From positions 1 through 51,632 of the forward strand of contig CAZMPN010000013.1 in the NCBI GenBank assembly GCA_964568395.1: a stretch of 51,632 bases of DNA. Reading direction: 5' to 3'. The translations under genes and the position numbers were made by a program. How positions within the stretch are numbered: the stretch's first letter is position 1; every line of letters begins with the position of its first letter. The stretch is from UBA6016 sp964568395 (GTDB lineage Bacteria; Campylobacterota; Campylobacteria; Campylobacterales; UBA6016). Under the pieces are notes generated by a model. It had not been told where the DNA came from, ran no database searches, and worked only from the letters and a program-made list of their open reading frames with translations. Positions 34,718-42,780 of the stretch are shown piece by piece.

Positions 34718-35523
34718 GAGTACTTTTTATAGGCGACGTCATAGGAAGTCCAGGTCGCGAGATGGTAAGGCGCCATCTTGGAGCCGCTAAAGAGAGGTTT
34801 GGGATAGACCTTGCGATACTAAACGCCGAAAACATAGCCGCCGGGTTTGGTATAACGCAAAAGACGGCGGCCGAGATGACGGACACGGGCGTAGACCTCA
34901 TGACCAGCGGCAACCACATCTGGGACAAGGCCGAAGTGGTAGAGGTATTCAAAAAATATCCGCTTATCCGTCCTCTTAACTATCCATCCGAGCTTGGCGG
35001 CGAGAGCATAAGGATACTGGAGGCCGCAGACGAGAAGCTGGCCGTCGTGAACGTAATGGGGCATTTCTCGATGCCGATTTCCGATAATCCGTTCAGGCTC
35101 GCAAAAGCCGCCGTAGACGAACTAAAAGAGAGCGGAATCGATAATATATTTATCGATTTTCATGCCGAGACGACGAGCGAGAAAGAGGCTCTTTGGAGAT
35201 ATCTGGGGGCGGACGTGTCGTTCATCGCCGGGACGCATACGCATATCGGGACCGACGACCTTCGGATAGAGGAGGGGTGCGGCTTTGTGACGGATGTCGG
35301 GATGACCGGATGCCGAGACGGCGTCATAGGGGTCAATAAGGACGAGCCGATATTCAGGTTTTTGTTCGGCGCCAACAAGCGGTTTACGGTAAACAAAGAG
35401 TGCAGGCACATATTTCAGGCGATTGTCTTTGAGCTAAAAGACGGCGTTTGCGAAGACGCGTTCAAGATAAAAGCTTATGACGACGGGGAGCTGTTCGTGT
35501 CGCAAGAGGCCTATGTTGGATAG
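34714..35523 (+). CDS. YmdB-family metallophosphoesterase
   Basis: 269 aa, TIGR00282/COG1692 family. Metal-ligand motifs: FIGDVIGSPGREM, NAENIAAGFGIT, SGNHIWDK, DFHAETTSEK and the downstream GTHTHIGTDD. Members hydrolyse 2',3'-cyclic nucleotides; in Bacillus YmdB affects biofilm versus motility choice. The role here is unknown. ATG overlaps the mfd stop. Confidence 0.92.
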   Translation: MRVLFIGDVIGSPGREMVRRHLGAAKERFGIDLAILNAENIAAGFGITQKTAAEMTDTGVDLMTSGNHIWDKAEVVEVFKKYPLIRPLNYPSELGGESIRILEAADEKLAVVNVMGHFSMPISDNPFRLAKAAVDELKESGIDNIFIDFHAETTSEKEALWRYLGADVSFIAGTHTHIGTDDLRIEEGCGFVTDVGMTGCRDGVIGVNKDEPIFRFLFGANKRFTVNKECRHIFQAIVFELKDGVCEDAFKIKAYDDGELFVSQEAYVG

Positions 35524-36175
35524 CTTCGAGCTTTTTGCATCCCTTCTTGGATTGGAGGGCGACCTGACGGCAAGAGACCCGTATTGGTGGCCAAATAGCG
35601 GCAGTTTCGAGGTGCTGGTCGGAGTCGTGCTGACGCAGCAGACAAAATGGGAAAACGTCGAAAAAAGCATAGAAAACCTTCGCCGCTTCAACCTTTTGTC
35701 GTTGCAAAAGATAGCGGAACTAGAGATTGGGATACTGGCCGAGGCTATCCGCCCTAGCGGGTTCTATAACCAAAAAAGCTTGCGTCTAAAAGCGCTATGC
35801 AAAGCCGTATATGAAGAGTTCGGCGACTTTGAGAGCTTCGTTTCCTCGGTCGATAGGGAGTGGCTGCTCGCCCAAAAAGGGGTCGGGCTAGAATCGGCGG
35901 ATAGCATACTTCTCTACGGTTGCCGCCGTGAGATTATGGTCGTAGACGCTTATACGGCAAGACTGCTTCGTGATAAGTGCTCGCTTGAGGGACTAGAATA
36001 CGAAGAGATAAGGGAGTGGCTGGAATCCGGCATATACGCAAACGAGACGAAAGCGTGCGATATAGCCGGCGGCGATATCGTGAAGGTTTTTAGCCTGTAT
36101 CACGGGGCGATAGTCGAGTACTGTAAAAAACATACCAAAAAAGGAGTCGTCGGAGGGCCGCTTGAGCCTCGATGA
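35513..36175 (+). CDS. 3-methyladenine DNA glycosylase MagIII-like (HhH-GPD)
   Basis: 220 aa from the ATG at 35513, which overlaps the YmdB gene by 11 nt. The N-terminus MLDSFELFASL and the blocks WWPNSGSFEVLVGVVLTQQT, IRPSGFYNQKSLRL and LLAQKGVGLESADSILLY closely follow Helicobacter MagIII as I remember it. The HhH is KGVGLESAD and the catalytic Asp lies in VVDAYTARL. It lacks the C-terminal 4Fe-4S cysteines of endonuclease III. Base-excision repair of alkylated purines. Confidence 0.9.
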   Translation: MLDSFELFASLLGLEGDLTARDPYWWPNSGSFEVLVGVVLTQQTKWENVEKSIENLRRFNLLSLQKIAELEIGILAEAIRPSGFYNQKSLRLKALCKAVYEEFGDFESFVSSVDREWLLAQKGVGLESADSILLYGCRREIMVVDAYTARLLRDKCSLEGLEYEEIREWLESGIYANETKACDIAGGDIVKVFSLYHGAIVEYCKKHTKKGVVGGPLEPR

Positions 36176-37499
36176 TAGAATCGTCCGTTTAAAGAGTTCC
36201 GCCAAAAAAGGCGGAAGCGTTATCTATTGGATGAGCAGGGAACAAAGGGCGGACTATAACTTCGGGCTTCTGGCGGCGGCGCGCTATGCCGAAGACAACT
36301 CCCTTGCGCTTACGGTATCTTTTTGCGTAGCGCCGCAGTTTTTGGAGGCTAGCCTGCAGGCGTTTGCGTTTATGGGGGAGGGGCTAAGAGAGGTCGAGGG
36401 CGCCCTAAGGGAGAAAAATATCCCCTTTAGGCTGCTATACGGCGAGCCGCCCCGGAAGATATCGGAATTCGCCGCTTCTTTGGATGCCCAGGCTATATTT
36501 ATAGATTTCGACCCGCTTCGCATAAAACAAGAGTGGCGACGAGAGCTTTTGTCTATATGCGACGCCGCCGTATTAGAAGTCGATTCCAGGAATATCGTTC
36601 CGGCGCGCCTCGCCTCAAGCAAAAAAGAGTTTGCGGCGTATACGATAAGACCGAAAATCCATAGACTTTTGCCTCGCTTTTTGACGCCGCCCCCGGCTTT
36701 GCGGAGGCAAAAAGGGGCTGTCGAGTTTTACGAAAACGACTACTCGTATTTTGATTCGCTACAAAAAAACAGCCTTTGGGTCGGCGGCAAAAACGCGGCG
36801 CTCTCAAAACTAAAGGAGTTTTTGGATGAAAAGCTGGACGGTTACGCCACCCACCGCAACGACCCGACCAAAAACTACAGCTCACGACTCTCGCCTTATC
36901 TGCATTTTGGGCAGATAAGTTCGCTCGAGGTCGCTCTCGCCGTAGACGCCGCGGATGCGAATAAGGAGAGCAAAGCCGCCTTTTTGGAGGAGCTGATCGT
37001 ACGAAGAGAGCTCGCCGAGAATTTTTGCCTCTACTGCGCCGATTACGACAACGAAAACTCGCTGGAGCCGTGGGCAAAAGCGAATATGGCCGTCACCGAC
37101 GGCGAGCCGAGAGATCATATCTATAGCCTTGAAGAGTTTGAAGGGTGTTTGACGCATGACGAGCTCTGGAACGCGGCGCAAAGAGAGTTAAAGACGCAAG
37201 GCGGGATACACGGCTATATGCGGATGTATTGGGCCAAGAAGATACTGGAGTGGACGCCGTCTACAAAAGAAGCTTTCAAGGTCGCGGTCCATCTTAACGA
37301 CAAATACGCGCTTGACGGTAGGGATCCGAACGGCTATGCCGGCATTGCGTGGAGCATCGGCGGAGTGCACGATAGGGCGTGGCCGTCCCGCAAGGTGTTC
37401 GGCAAAGTGCGGTATATGAACTATAACGGCTGCAAGGCGAAATTTAACGTGAAAGAGTATATTTCAAAAGTCAACGGAGCAGATTCGTTTTGCCCTTGA
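36162..37499 (+). CDS. phrB: Class II CPD photolyase
   Basis: 445 aa. Light-driven FAD enzyme that splits cyclobutane pyrimidine dimers. The N-terminal VIYWMSREQR is typical of class II, as are YSSRLSPYLHFGQISS, ELIVRRELAENF, GGIHGYMRMYWAKKILEW and DPNGYAGIAWSIGGVHDR near the C-terminus. TTG start inside the end of the MagIII gene (14 nt overlap). The last gene of the 15-gene run; its end overlaps the convergent receiver-like gene by 29 nt. Confidence 0.92.
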   Translation: MSLDDRIVRLKSSAKKGGSVIYWMSREQRADYNFGLLAAARYAEDNSLALTVSFCVAPQFLEASLQAFAFMGEGLREVEGALREKNIPFRLLYGEPPRKISEFAASLDAQAIFIDFDPLRIKQEWRRELLSICDAAVLEVDSRNIVPARLASSKKEFAAYTIRPKIHRLLPRFLTPPPALRRQKGAVEFYENDYSYFDSLQKNSLWVGGKNAALSKLKEFLDEKLDGYATHRNDPTKNYSSRLSPYLHFGQISSLEVALAVDAADANKESKAAFLEELIVRRELAENFCLYCADYDNENSLEPWAKANMAVTDGEPRDHIYSLEEFEGCLTHDELWNAAQRELKTQGGIHGYMRMYWAKKILEWTPSTKEAFKVAVHLNDKYALDGRDPNGYAGIAWSIGGVHDRAWPSRKVFGKVRYMNYNGCKAKFNVKEYISKVNGADSFCP

Positions 37500-37845
37500 C
37501 TATATCCAAAAGAACCCCGACTTCTAGCGGTTCTTCGAGCACTATATCTATATTTTTATTTGATGTATATTGTTGAGACTCAAGTTTGTCGCATATACAG
37601 ATAACGGTAGTCTCGTTATCGAGCTCTTTAATTTGAGCCGCTAATTTTTCATTTGAATACAATCTGTTTTTTATATTGGTGATTACTATTTCTGGTTTGG
37701 CGACCCTAAATATCAGATAGCCCATATCGGCGTCGTATGCGCTTAGTACGCTTTCTACTTTTTTTGTGAGTATGGCCGCCATAAGATCGGTTATATTTTC
37801 CTCGTCCCCTACATATAAAAGCCTGGTTTGTATCTTTGTCCGCAT
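37471..37845 (-). CDS. Degenerate receiver-like protein
   Basis: 124 aa in an alternating beta/alpha pattern like a response-regulator receiver (LLYVGDEENITDLMAAIL, then PEIVITNI, then TVICICD). The acidic pair is GDE and the phospho-acceptor Asp position reads TNI, so it is probably not phosphorylated. No output domain. ATG with AAAGG upstream. Divergent from the 95-aa HTH-like gene across an AT-rich gap. Function unknown. Confidence 0.7.
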   Translation of the reverse strand: MRTKIQTRLLYVGDEENITDLMAAILTKKVESVLSAYDADMGYLIFRVAKPEIVITNIKNRLYSNEKLAAQIKELDNETTVICICDKLESQQYTSNKNIDIVLEEPLEVGVLLDIVKGKTNLLR

Positions 37846-38005
37846 CCGGCGCCTTTGTCGTTTTTTGGTTTTACTATTATTTTATCAATTGTAAATATAA
37901 AATAAATATCATTAAACATAATATATATACGTAAAAGATAACAATTTTTAATTTAAAATATAAAACTCGCTAAATTGATAAAACGCTCACAAAAGGCTAA
38001 AATCC
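37846..38005. promoter_or_regulatory. AT-rich divergent control region
   Basis: A gene-free 160-nt gap between two divergent small genes, with very low G+C from about 37865 to 37985. An exact 11-bp inverted repeat (TTTTATCAATT at 37880-37890 and AATTGATAAAA at 37973-37983) brackets its core. TATAAA at 37959-37964 is a possible -10 for the right-hand gene. I see no RNA gene in it. Confidence 0.45.
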
Positions 38006-38293
38006 GTGCAAAAATACGACTGGATAAGCAAAGAGTTAATGCAGCTTTTTTACACGAGAATTATAAAGTCGATACGGGCGAGGCATAGGTCTATGCAGCA
38101 GACAGCCGACGAGCTTAACGGTTTTGCGAAGACAAAAGGAATCGATAGCTACATAAAGCCGCAAAATATAGATATGTGGCTTAAAGGCTCTATTCCTAGT
38201 AGCGAATACGCAAAGATATTGGAGCTTTACTTGTATGAAAATTTGAGCGCGGTCGAACTGCTGGATATTTTGAACATAAAAAAGCAGCTATAG
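38006..38293 (+). CDS. Small HTH-like protein upstream of the SulP operon
   Basis: 95 aa, basic N-terminal helix (IIKSIRARHRSMQQ). Then a pattern like a Cro/CI-type helix-turn-helix: TADELNGF, IKPQNIDMWLKGSIPSSEYAKILELYL, where WLKG-IPS-E--KIL is the usual end of such domains; an insert of about 8 residues lies in the turn region. I cannot name a family. GTG start with AAAGG at 37992-37996. It ends 191 nt before sulP, so it could regulate that operon or the divergent gene; this is inference. Confidence 0.62.
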   Translation: MQKYDWISKELMQLFYTRIIKSIRARHRSMQQTADELNGFAKTKGIDSYIKPQNIDMWLKGSIPSSEYAKILELYLYENLSAVELLDILNIKKQL

Positions 38294-38314
38294 GTTTTTT
38301 GATTAAGAAAACGC

Positions 38315-38323
38315 TGCTACAAT
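38315..38323 (+). promoter_or_regulatory. Extended -10 promoter of the sulP-DUF389-nhaA-nhaD operon
   Basis: TGCTACAAT, an extended -10. A TTGATT lies upstream at 38299-38304 but with only 13 nt spacing. A start near 38330 would give a leader of about 155 nt before sulP. Confidence 0.5.
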
Positions 38324-38329
38324 ATGCCT

Positions 38330-38484
38330 ATGTGAGAACTACTTTTTAACTACTTTTTATACAGCAAACAATCAAAACAACAAAGCGTGCCGTATGTGTG
38401 ACCGCATGGGCGGTATGAAGCGCGGGTATTTTTATTCGGCGGCAAATAACGGTTACTCAAAAAATAAAAAACTAAGGCTTTATC
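38330..38484 (+). other. Long 5' leader of the sulP operon with alternative hairpins
   Basis: The leader can form ACCGC/GCGGT around ATGG (38401-38414), a five-pair hairpin. The same left arm can instead pair as GTGACC (38398-38403) with GGTTAC (38451-38456). The two are mutually exclusive, as in a regulatory switch. AAGG at 38474-38477 is the likely sulP ribosome site. I could not match it to a riboswitch class I know. Confidence 0.35.
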
Positions 38485-39966
38485 ATGTTTACTTTAAAAA
38501 ACTATGACACCAGTAACGTCAAAAACGACCTGTTGTCCGGCTCCGTGGTGGCGATAGCCCTTGTGCCGGAGGCTATCGCGTTTTCATTCGTCGCGGGACT
38601 TAGTCCGATTGTGGGACTATATACCGTCTTTATTTTGGGGCTCGTTACCGCCCTTATCGGCGGCAAGCCCGGGATGATTAGCGGGGCTACGGGGGCGGTC
38701 GTCGTAGTGCTTGCGTCTTTGGCTATGAGCTACGGGCTTGAATATGTGCTCGCGACCGCCGTGATGGCGGGGCTTATCCAGATAGCTTTCGGACTATTCA
38801 GGCTCGGCAAATTCATCCGTCTGGTGCCGCAACCGGCGATATTCGGCTTTGTAAACGGCCTGGCGATAGTCATTGCGATGAGCCAGCTAAAGATGTTTGA
38901 CGGCGAAGGCGTCGCCATGTACGCCCTTGTCGCTTTCACGATGGCCGTCATGTTTTTCCTGCCGAAATTTACAAAAGCGGTTCCGGCTGGGCTTGTCGCT
39001 ATTATCGTCGTGACGCTCGTAGTGATACTGGGCGATTTGCCGACAAAGCAGGTCGGAGACCTTGCGAATATCGCCGGCTCTTTCCCGTCTTTCCATCCGC
39101 CGCATGTTTCGCTTGACCTTGACACGCTATTCATTATCGCTCCGTATGCGTTCATCGTCGCGATGGTGGGTCTTATCGAATCGCTTTTGACGCTTGCGGT
39201 GCTCGACGAGATGAGCGAAAAAAGAGGCAGCGGCAATAAGGAGTGCGTAGCGCAAGGCGTCGGCAATACTCTATGCGGCTTTTTCGGCGCTATGCCTGGA
39301 TGCGCTATGATAGGCCAATCCATCATCAACTTCACTTCCGGCGGGCTCACCCGTCTCTCATCGGCCACCGCCGCGATACTTGTCATTATATTCGTCGTGA
39401 GTATTCCGGACGTTATCTCGAAGATTGCTATTGCGGCCCTTGTCGGCATCATGTTCATGGTCTCTATCAACACCTTTGAGTGGGCGAGCGTAAGCAGGCT
39501 ACGAAGAATGAAGAGAGCGGACGCGCTGATACTGGTCAGCGTGACGGTCATCACGATATTTGCCGACCTTGCGGTGGCGGTCATATCGGGCGTTATCATC
39601 TCCGCCCTCGTATTTGCGTGGGAGCACGCCAAAATCACCTACACGACGAAAACGGAAGATGACGGCACCAAGGTATACGAGCTTGACGGACCGCTGTTTT
39701 TCGGCTCCGCTACGAGGTTCGCCAACGAGATATTCAAGGCGGAGAGCGACCCGGATAGCGTGGTGATAGACTTTACAAACTCCAGGGTTATGGACTCTAG
39801 CGGCGTAGAGGCGATAGACAAGGTGACAAAAAAATATATAGAGCTCGGCAAAAGCGTCAAGCTTAGACACCTTAGCGAGGACTGCGTGCAGGCCCTAAAA
39901 GACGCGGGACCGTACTGTATGCACGAGCTTGACGACCCGACCTATAAGGTTGCCAGAGACGTTTAA
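38485..39966 (+). CDS. SulP-family anion transporter with STAS domain (BicA-like)
   Basis: 493-aa inner-membrane protein: about 12-14 helices in the SLC26/SulP fold (ALVPEAIAFSFVAGLSPIVGLY, GATGAVVVVLASL), then a cytosolic STAS domain (about residues 395-490, VVIDFTNSRVMDSSGVEAID). The segment GCAMIGQSIINFTSGGLTRLS resembles the cyanobacterial Na+/bicarbonate symporter BicA more than sulfate-specific SulPs. The substrate is inferred, not shown; sulfate is the main alternative. First gene of a four-gene operon with two Na+/H+ antiporters, which supports Na+-coupled uptake. Confidence 0.9.
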   Translation: MFTLKNYDTSNVKNDLLSGSVVAIALVPEAIAFSFVAGLSPIVGLYTVFILGLVTALIGGKPGMISGATGAVVVVLASLAMSYGLEYVLATAVMAGLIQIAFGLFRLGKFIRLVPQPAIFGFVNGLAIVIAMSQLKMFDGEGVAMYALVAFTMAVMFFLPKFTKAVPAGLVAIIVVTLVVILGDLPTKQVGDLANIAGSFPSFHPPHVSLDLDTLFIIAPYAFIVAMVGLIESLLTLAVLDEMSEKRGSGNKECVAQGVGNTLCGFFGAMPGCAMIGQSIINFTSGGLTRLSSATAAILVIIFVVSIPDVISKIAIAALVGIMFMVSINTFEWASVSRLRRMKRADALILVSVTVITIFADLAVAVISGVIISALVFAWEHAKITYTTKTEDDGTKVYELDGPLFFGSATRFANEIFKAESDPDSVVIDFTNSRVMDSSGVEAIDKVTKKYIELGKSVKLRHLSEDCVQALKDAGPYCMHELDDPTYKVARDV

Positions 39967-39980
39967 TCCGGAGGGAACCG

Positions 39981-41489
39981 ATGTATCTAGAGAGGATAAA
40001 AGGATTTGTTGCGGCTTCCGTCGGCAATATAGAGTATGATAGGAGCATAGCCGAACTGGAAGAGGCTTCAAGGCTTGACTTCTCGTATATCGCGCTTGTG
40101 GTGTTGGCTGCTTTTATAGCGACCTTGGGGCTTATTACGAATTCCGCCGCGGTAATCATAGGCGCTATGATCATCTCTCCCATAATGTCTCCGATAATGC
40201 TCTCCGGAGCCTCTTTTGCGATCATGGATAGGGGCAAGGCGAAGACCGCGTCGTTATCCGTCGGCGTCGGCGTCGTCGTTGCGATGATATGCGGCGTCCT
40301 GACGGTCTTGATATCGCCCGTAAAGGAAAATACGGCCGAGATACTCGCCCGTACCGCACCGAATATATTGGATCTATTTATAGCCTTTTTTTGCGGTGTC
40401 GCCGGAGCGCTCTCCGTGGTGAGCGAAAAAATCTCAAAAGGGGTCGTAGGCGTAGCCATATCGGTAGCCCTTATGCCGCCTATTTGCGTCGCCGCTTTTG
40501 GATTGGCTACGGCTCAAACCGCTATAGCCGTAGGCGGATTTTGGATGTTTTTTCTCAATATGGCCGCCATATTCGTGGCGGCCTTCGCCGTACTTTCGTC
40601 ATTTGGCTACTCGGCGTATTTCGAGTCAAAAAGAAAAAAACATTTCGGCGTAAGATGGCTGTTGTCGATCGGGCTTTTGGTTTTTATATCCGTGCCGCTC
40701 GCATTGTCTCTCAAAGAGGCGATCGTCTATAAGCAAGAGAGCGAGCTTATAAAAAAAGAGCTTGCCAAAAGCTTCAACGTAAGCTCAAGGTCTATTTTGC
40801 AAAAAGACGTCATAGAAAAAGAGGACGGCGGATACGTCGTAAACGTCTTTTTGGATACGGTCAGAAGCTATGATAGGACATATATAAGGGACGTAGAAAA
40901 AAATATATCCTCGAAACTCTCAGCAAATATAAAGCTCTTCGTGGTGCAAAGAGGCGTATTGTCGATAGGGCAAGGTTTAGGCGCCCAGTTTAGCATAATA
41001 GACGCGTTTAGACACAGGCCTGATGCAAAAATGACGGAGGAGGCGCTGCTGGCATCGGAGATTGGCGCCATAATGGAACTGGAAGAGATAACCTCCTATA
41101 AATACGATAAGGCCAATCATACGGTAGTTATGGATGTCGCCAAGCCCGACGCCGTCAGGCTTTTGAGGTTGCAGAGAATGCTTTTGGAGCGTGGCGTAAA
41201 AAGCGTGGTCTCTATGCCGCAAGGGAGCGTACTGTTTGACGCTTTTTTGGATAAAGGGACAAAGAGTTCGGAGATAGCCTCGCTCGTAAAAATCGCCGAT
41301 TTTGTAGAGTATAACGGCCTAGCGATAGATATATCCGTCTTTGGGGTCGGCAATAGGCTTAAGGCGACCGAGAATACCGTGTCAGAGATATTTGGGCACA
41401 ATAAAGAAAAAGTAGACATCAAAACAATCAAATCGAAAAAAGAAAGAATAGTGATTAGCGCAAAGGTTACAAATGACAAACCAGAATAA
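39981..41489 (+). CDS. DUF389 (TIGR00341) membrane protein
   Basis: 502 aa with about six helices in the N-terminal DUF389 core: NSAAVIIGAMIISPIMSPIM and GVVGVAISVALMPPICVAAFGLA are the family blocks. The C-terminal 270 residues are soluble, with two repeated alpha/beta segments that look like small BON- or ACT-size modules. Function is not established. Strong ribosome site GGAGGG. It lies 14 nt after sulP and overlaps nhaA by 17 nt. Confidence 0.87.
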   Translation: MYLERIKGFVAASVGNIEYDRSIAELEEASRLDFSYIALVVLAAFIATLGLITNSAAVIIGAMIISPIMSPIMLSGASFAIMDRGKAKTASLSVGVGVVVAMICGVLTVLISPVKENTAEILARTAPNILDLFIAFFCGVAGALSVVSEKISKGVVGVAISVALMPPICVAAFGLATAQTAIAVGGFWMFFLNMAAIFVAAFAVLSSFGYSAYFESKRKKHFGVRWLLSIGLLVFISVPLALSLKEAIVYKQESELIKKELAKSFNVSSRSILQKDVIEKEDGGYVVNVFLDTVRSYDRTYIRDVEKNISSKLSANIKLFVVQRGVLSIGQGLGAQFSIIDAFRHRPDAKMTEEALLASEIGAIMELEEITSYKYDKANHTVVMDVAKPDAVRLLRLQRMLLERGVKSVVSMPQGSVLFDAFLDKGTKSSEIASLVKIADFVEYNGLAIDISVFGVGNRLKATENTVSEIFGHNKEKVDIKTIKSKKERIVISAKVTNDKPE

Positions 41490-42780
41490 GCCGATAGAGG
41501 TTTTATCGAAGCCGCTTGAGAGATTTTTGAAGCTGGAGGCGGCTAGCGGTATCATGCTGATAGTTTTTACGCTGCTAGCCGTCTTCTGGGCAAACTCTCC
41601 GTTTAAGGAGTCGTATTACGGACTAATCCATATGGAATTCAAGATAAGCGTGGGCGGTTTCGTCTTTTCGCATACGCTCCAGCACATCGTAAACGACGCT
41701 TTGATGTGCATCTTCTTTTTTATCATAGGGCTTGAGCTAAAAAGGGAGTTCGCCGAGGGAGAGCTCAAAAATCCAAAATCGGCGGCTCTGCCTATCTTGG
41801 CCGCATTCGGCGGCATGGTAATCCCGGCCGTTATGTTTTTGGTTTTAAATGAAAACGCCAGCGCAAAAGACGGCTGGGGGGTCGTTATGGCGACGGATAT
41901 CGCTTTCGCCGTCGGTGTCATGACCCTTCTTGGGAGCAGGATATCGAACGAGCTGAAGATATTTCTTCTTACCCTTGCGGTCGTGGACGATATAGGCGCA
42001 ATCGCCGTTATAGCCGTTTTTTATTCGGGGGACATAGGTATCGGAAGCTTTGGCCTCTCTATGCTTTTCGTGGCCCTTATAGCCTTTTTTTATAGGCTCG
42101 GGGTCAGGAACCTCTTCTTTTTCGGTATTTTGTTTTTGATCTCCTGGTTTTTTATGCTCGACTCCGGAATCCACTCTACGATTTTGGGCGTAATGCTAGG
42201 GCTTATGGCTCCGACCTCTCCGGAGTACTCGAAGGAGAGTTTTTTGGATAAGCTGGAGCATCTTAAGGAGCGTTTTTTTGATGCGGTAAAACAAGAGGAT
42301 CATCACGCAAAGACAAAAGCCCTTCAAGGGATGTCGTCGCTTAGTTTTTCGTCGATGTCGATGCTGGAGAGGCTTGAGATATTCTTCCATCCTTGGAACA
42401 TCTTTTACGTCCTGCCACTCTTTGCGCTTTTTAACGCAGGATTTGAGCCGAGCCGGGATTCTTTTTTCTCGTCTTTGTCGGTTGCGGTCAGCTTATCGTT
42501 GTTTTTGGGCAAGCCTATAGGCGTCGTCCTATTCTCTTATCTTGGCGTAATGCTCGGCATAGCCTCTTTGCCTAGGATGAGCGGTTTTAGGGATATTCTC
42601 GGCGTAGGCTTTTTGGCGGGGATAGGCTTTACGATGTCGATATTCATATCCATGCTGGCATTTGATAGCGAGTTTTTGGTCTCCGAAGCAAAAGGCGGGA
42701 TATTTACGGCGTCCTTGCTTTCCGGCGTTGTCGGGTATTTGATTTTGAGAAAGGGCTCCAATGCAAGAGCTGACGACTAG
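41473..42780 (+). CDS. nhaA: Na+/H+ antiporter NhaA
   Basis: 435-aa inner-membrane electrogenic antiporter (2 H+ in, 1 Na+ out). Ion-site residues D172/D173 in VVDDIGAIAVI, D142 in TDIAFAVG, and Lys in the late LGKPIGVVLFSY helix. An extra hydrophilic loop (residues about 255-295, with HHAKTKALQG) follows TM8, as in Helicobacter-type NhaA. Translationally linked on both sides (17 and 20 nt overlaps). Confidence 0.95.
   Translation: MTNQNKPIEVLSKPLERFLKLEAASGIMLIVFTLLAVFWANSPFKESYYGLIHMEFKISVGGFVFSHTLQHIVNDALMCIFFFIIGLELKREFAEGELKNPKSAALPILAAFGGMVIPAVMFLVLNENASAKDGWGVVMATDIAFAVGVMTLLGSRISNELKIFLLTLAVVDDIGAIAVIAVFYSGDIGIGSFGLSMLFVALIAFFYRLGVRNLFFFGILFLISWFFMLDSGIHSTILGVMLGLMAPTSPEYSKESFLDKLEHLKERFFDAVKQEDHHAKTKALQGMSSLSFSSMSMLERLEIFFHPWNIFYVLPLFALFNAGFEPSRDSFFSSLSVAVSLSLFLGKPIGVVLFSYLGVMLGIASLPRMSGFRDILGVGFLAGIGFTMSIFISMLAFDSEFLVSEAKGGIFTASLLSGVVGYLILRKGSNARADD

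Noticed and set aside
37846..38005. tRNA or small RNA gene in the AT-rich gap
   Set aside because: No cloverleaf, no GTTC-type T loop and no terminator; too AT-rich for a stable RNA.
38394..38460. Match of the sulP leader to a known riboswitch (Na+, Li+, c-di-GMP, Moco, fluoride)
   Set aside because: I compared remembered conserved cores and found none; only secondary-structure potential can be claimed.
38730..39638. 302-codon minus-strand frame inside the SulP gene
   Set aside because: Antisense of a membrane protein gene gives a long open frame by composition; no family signal.
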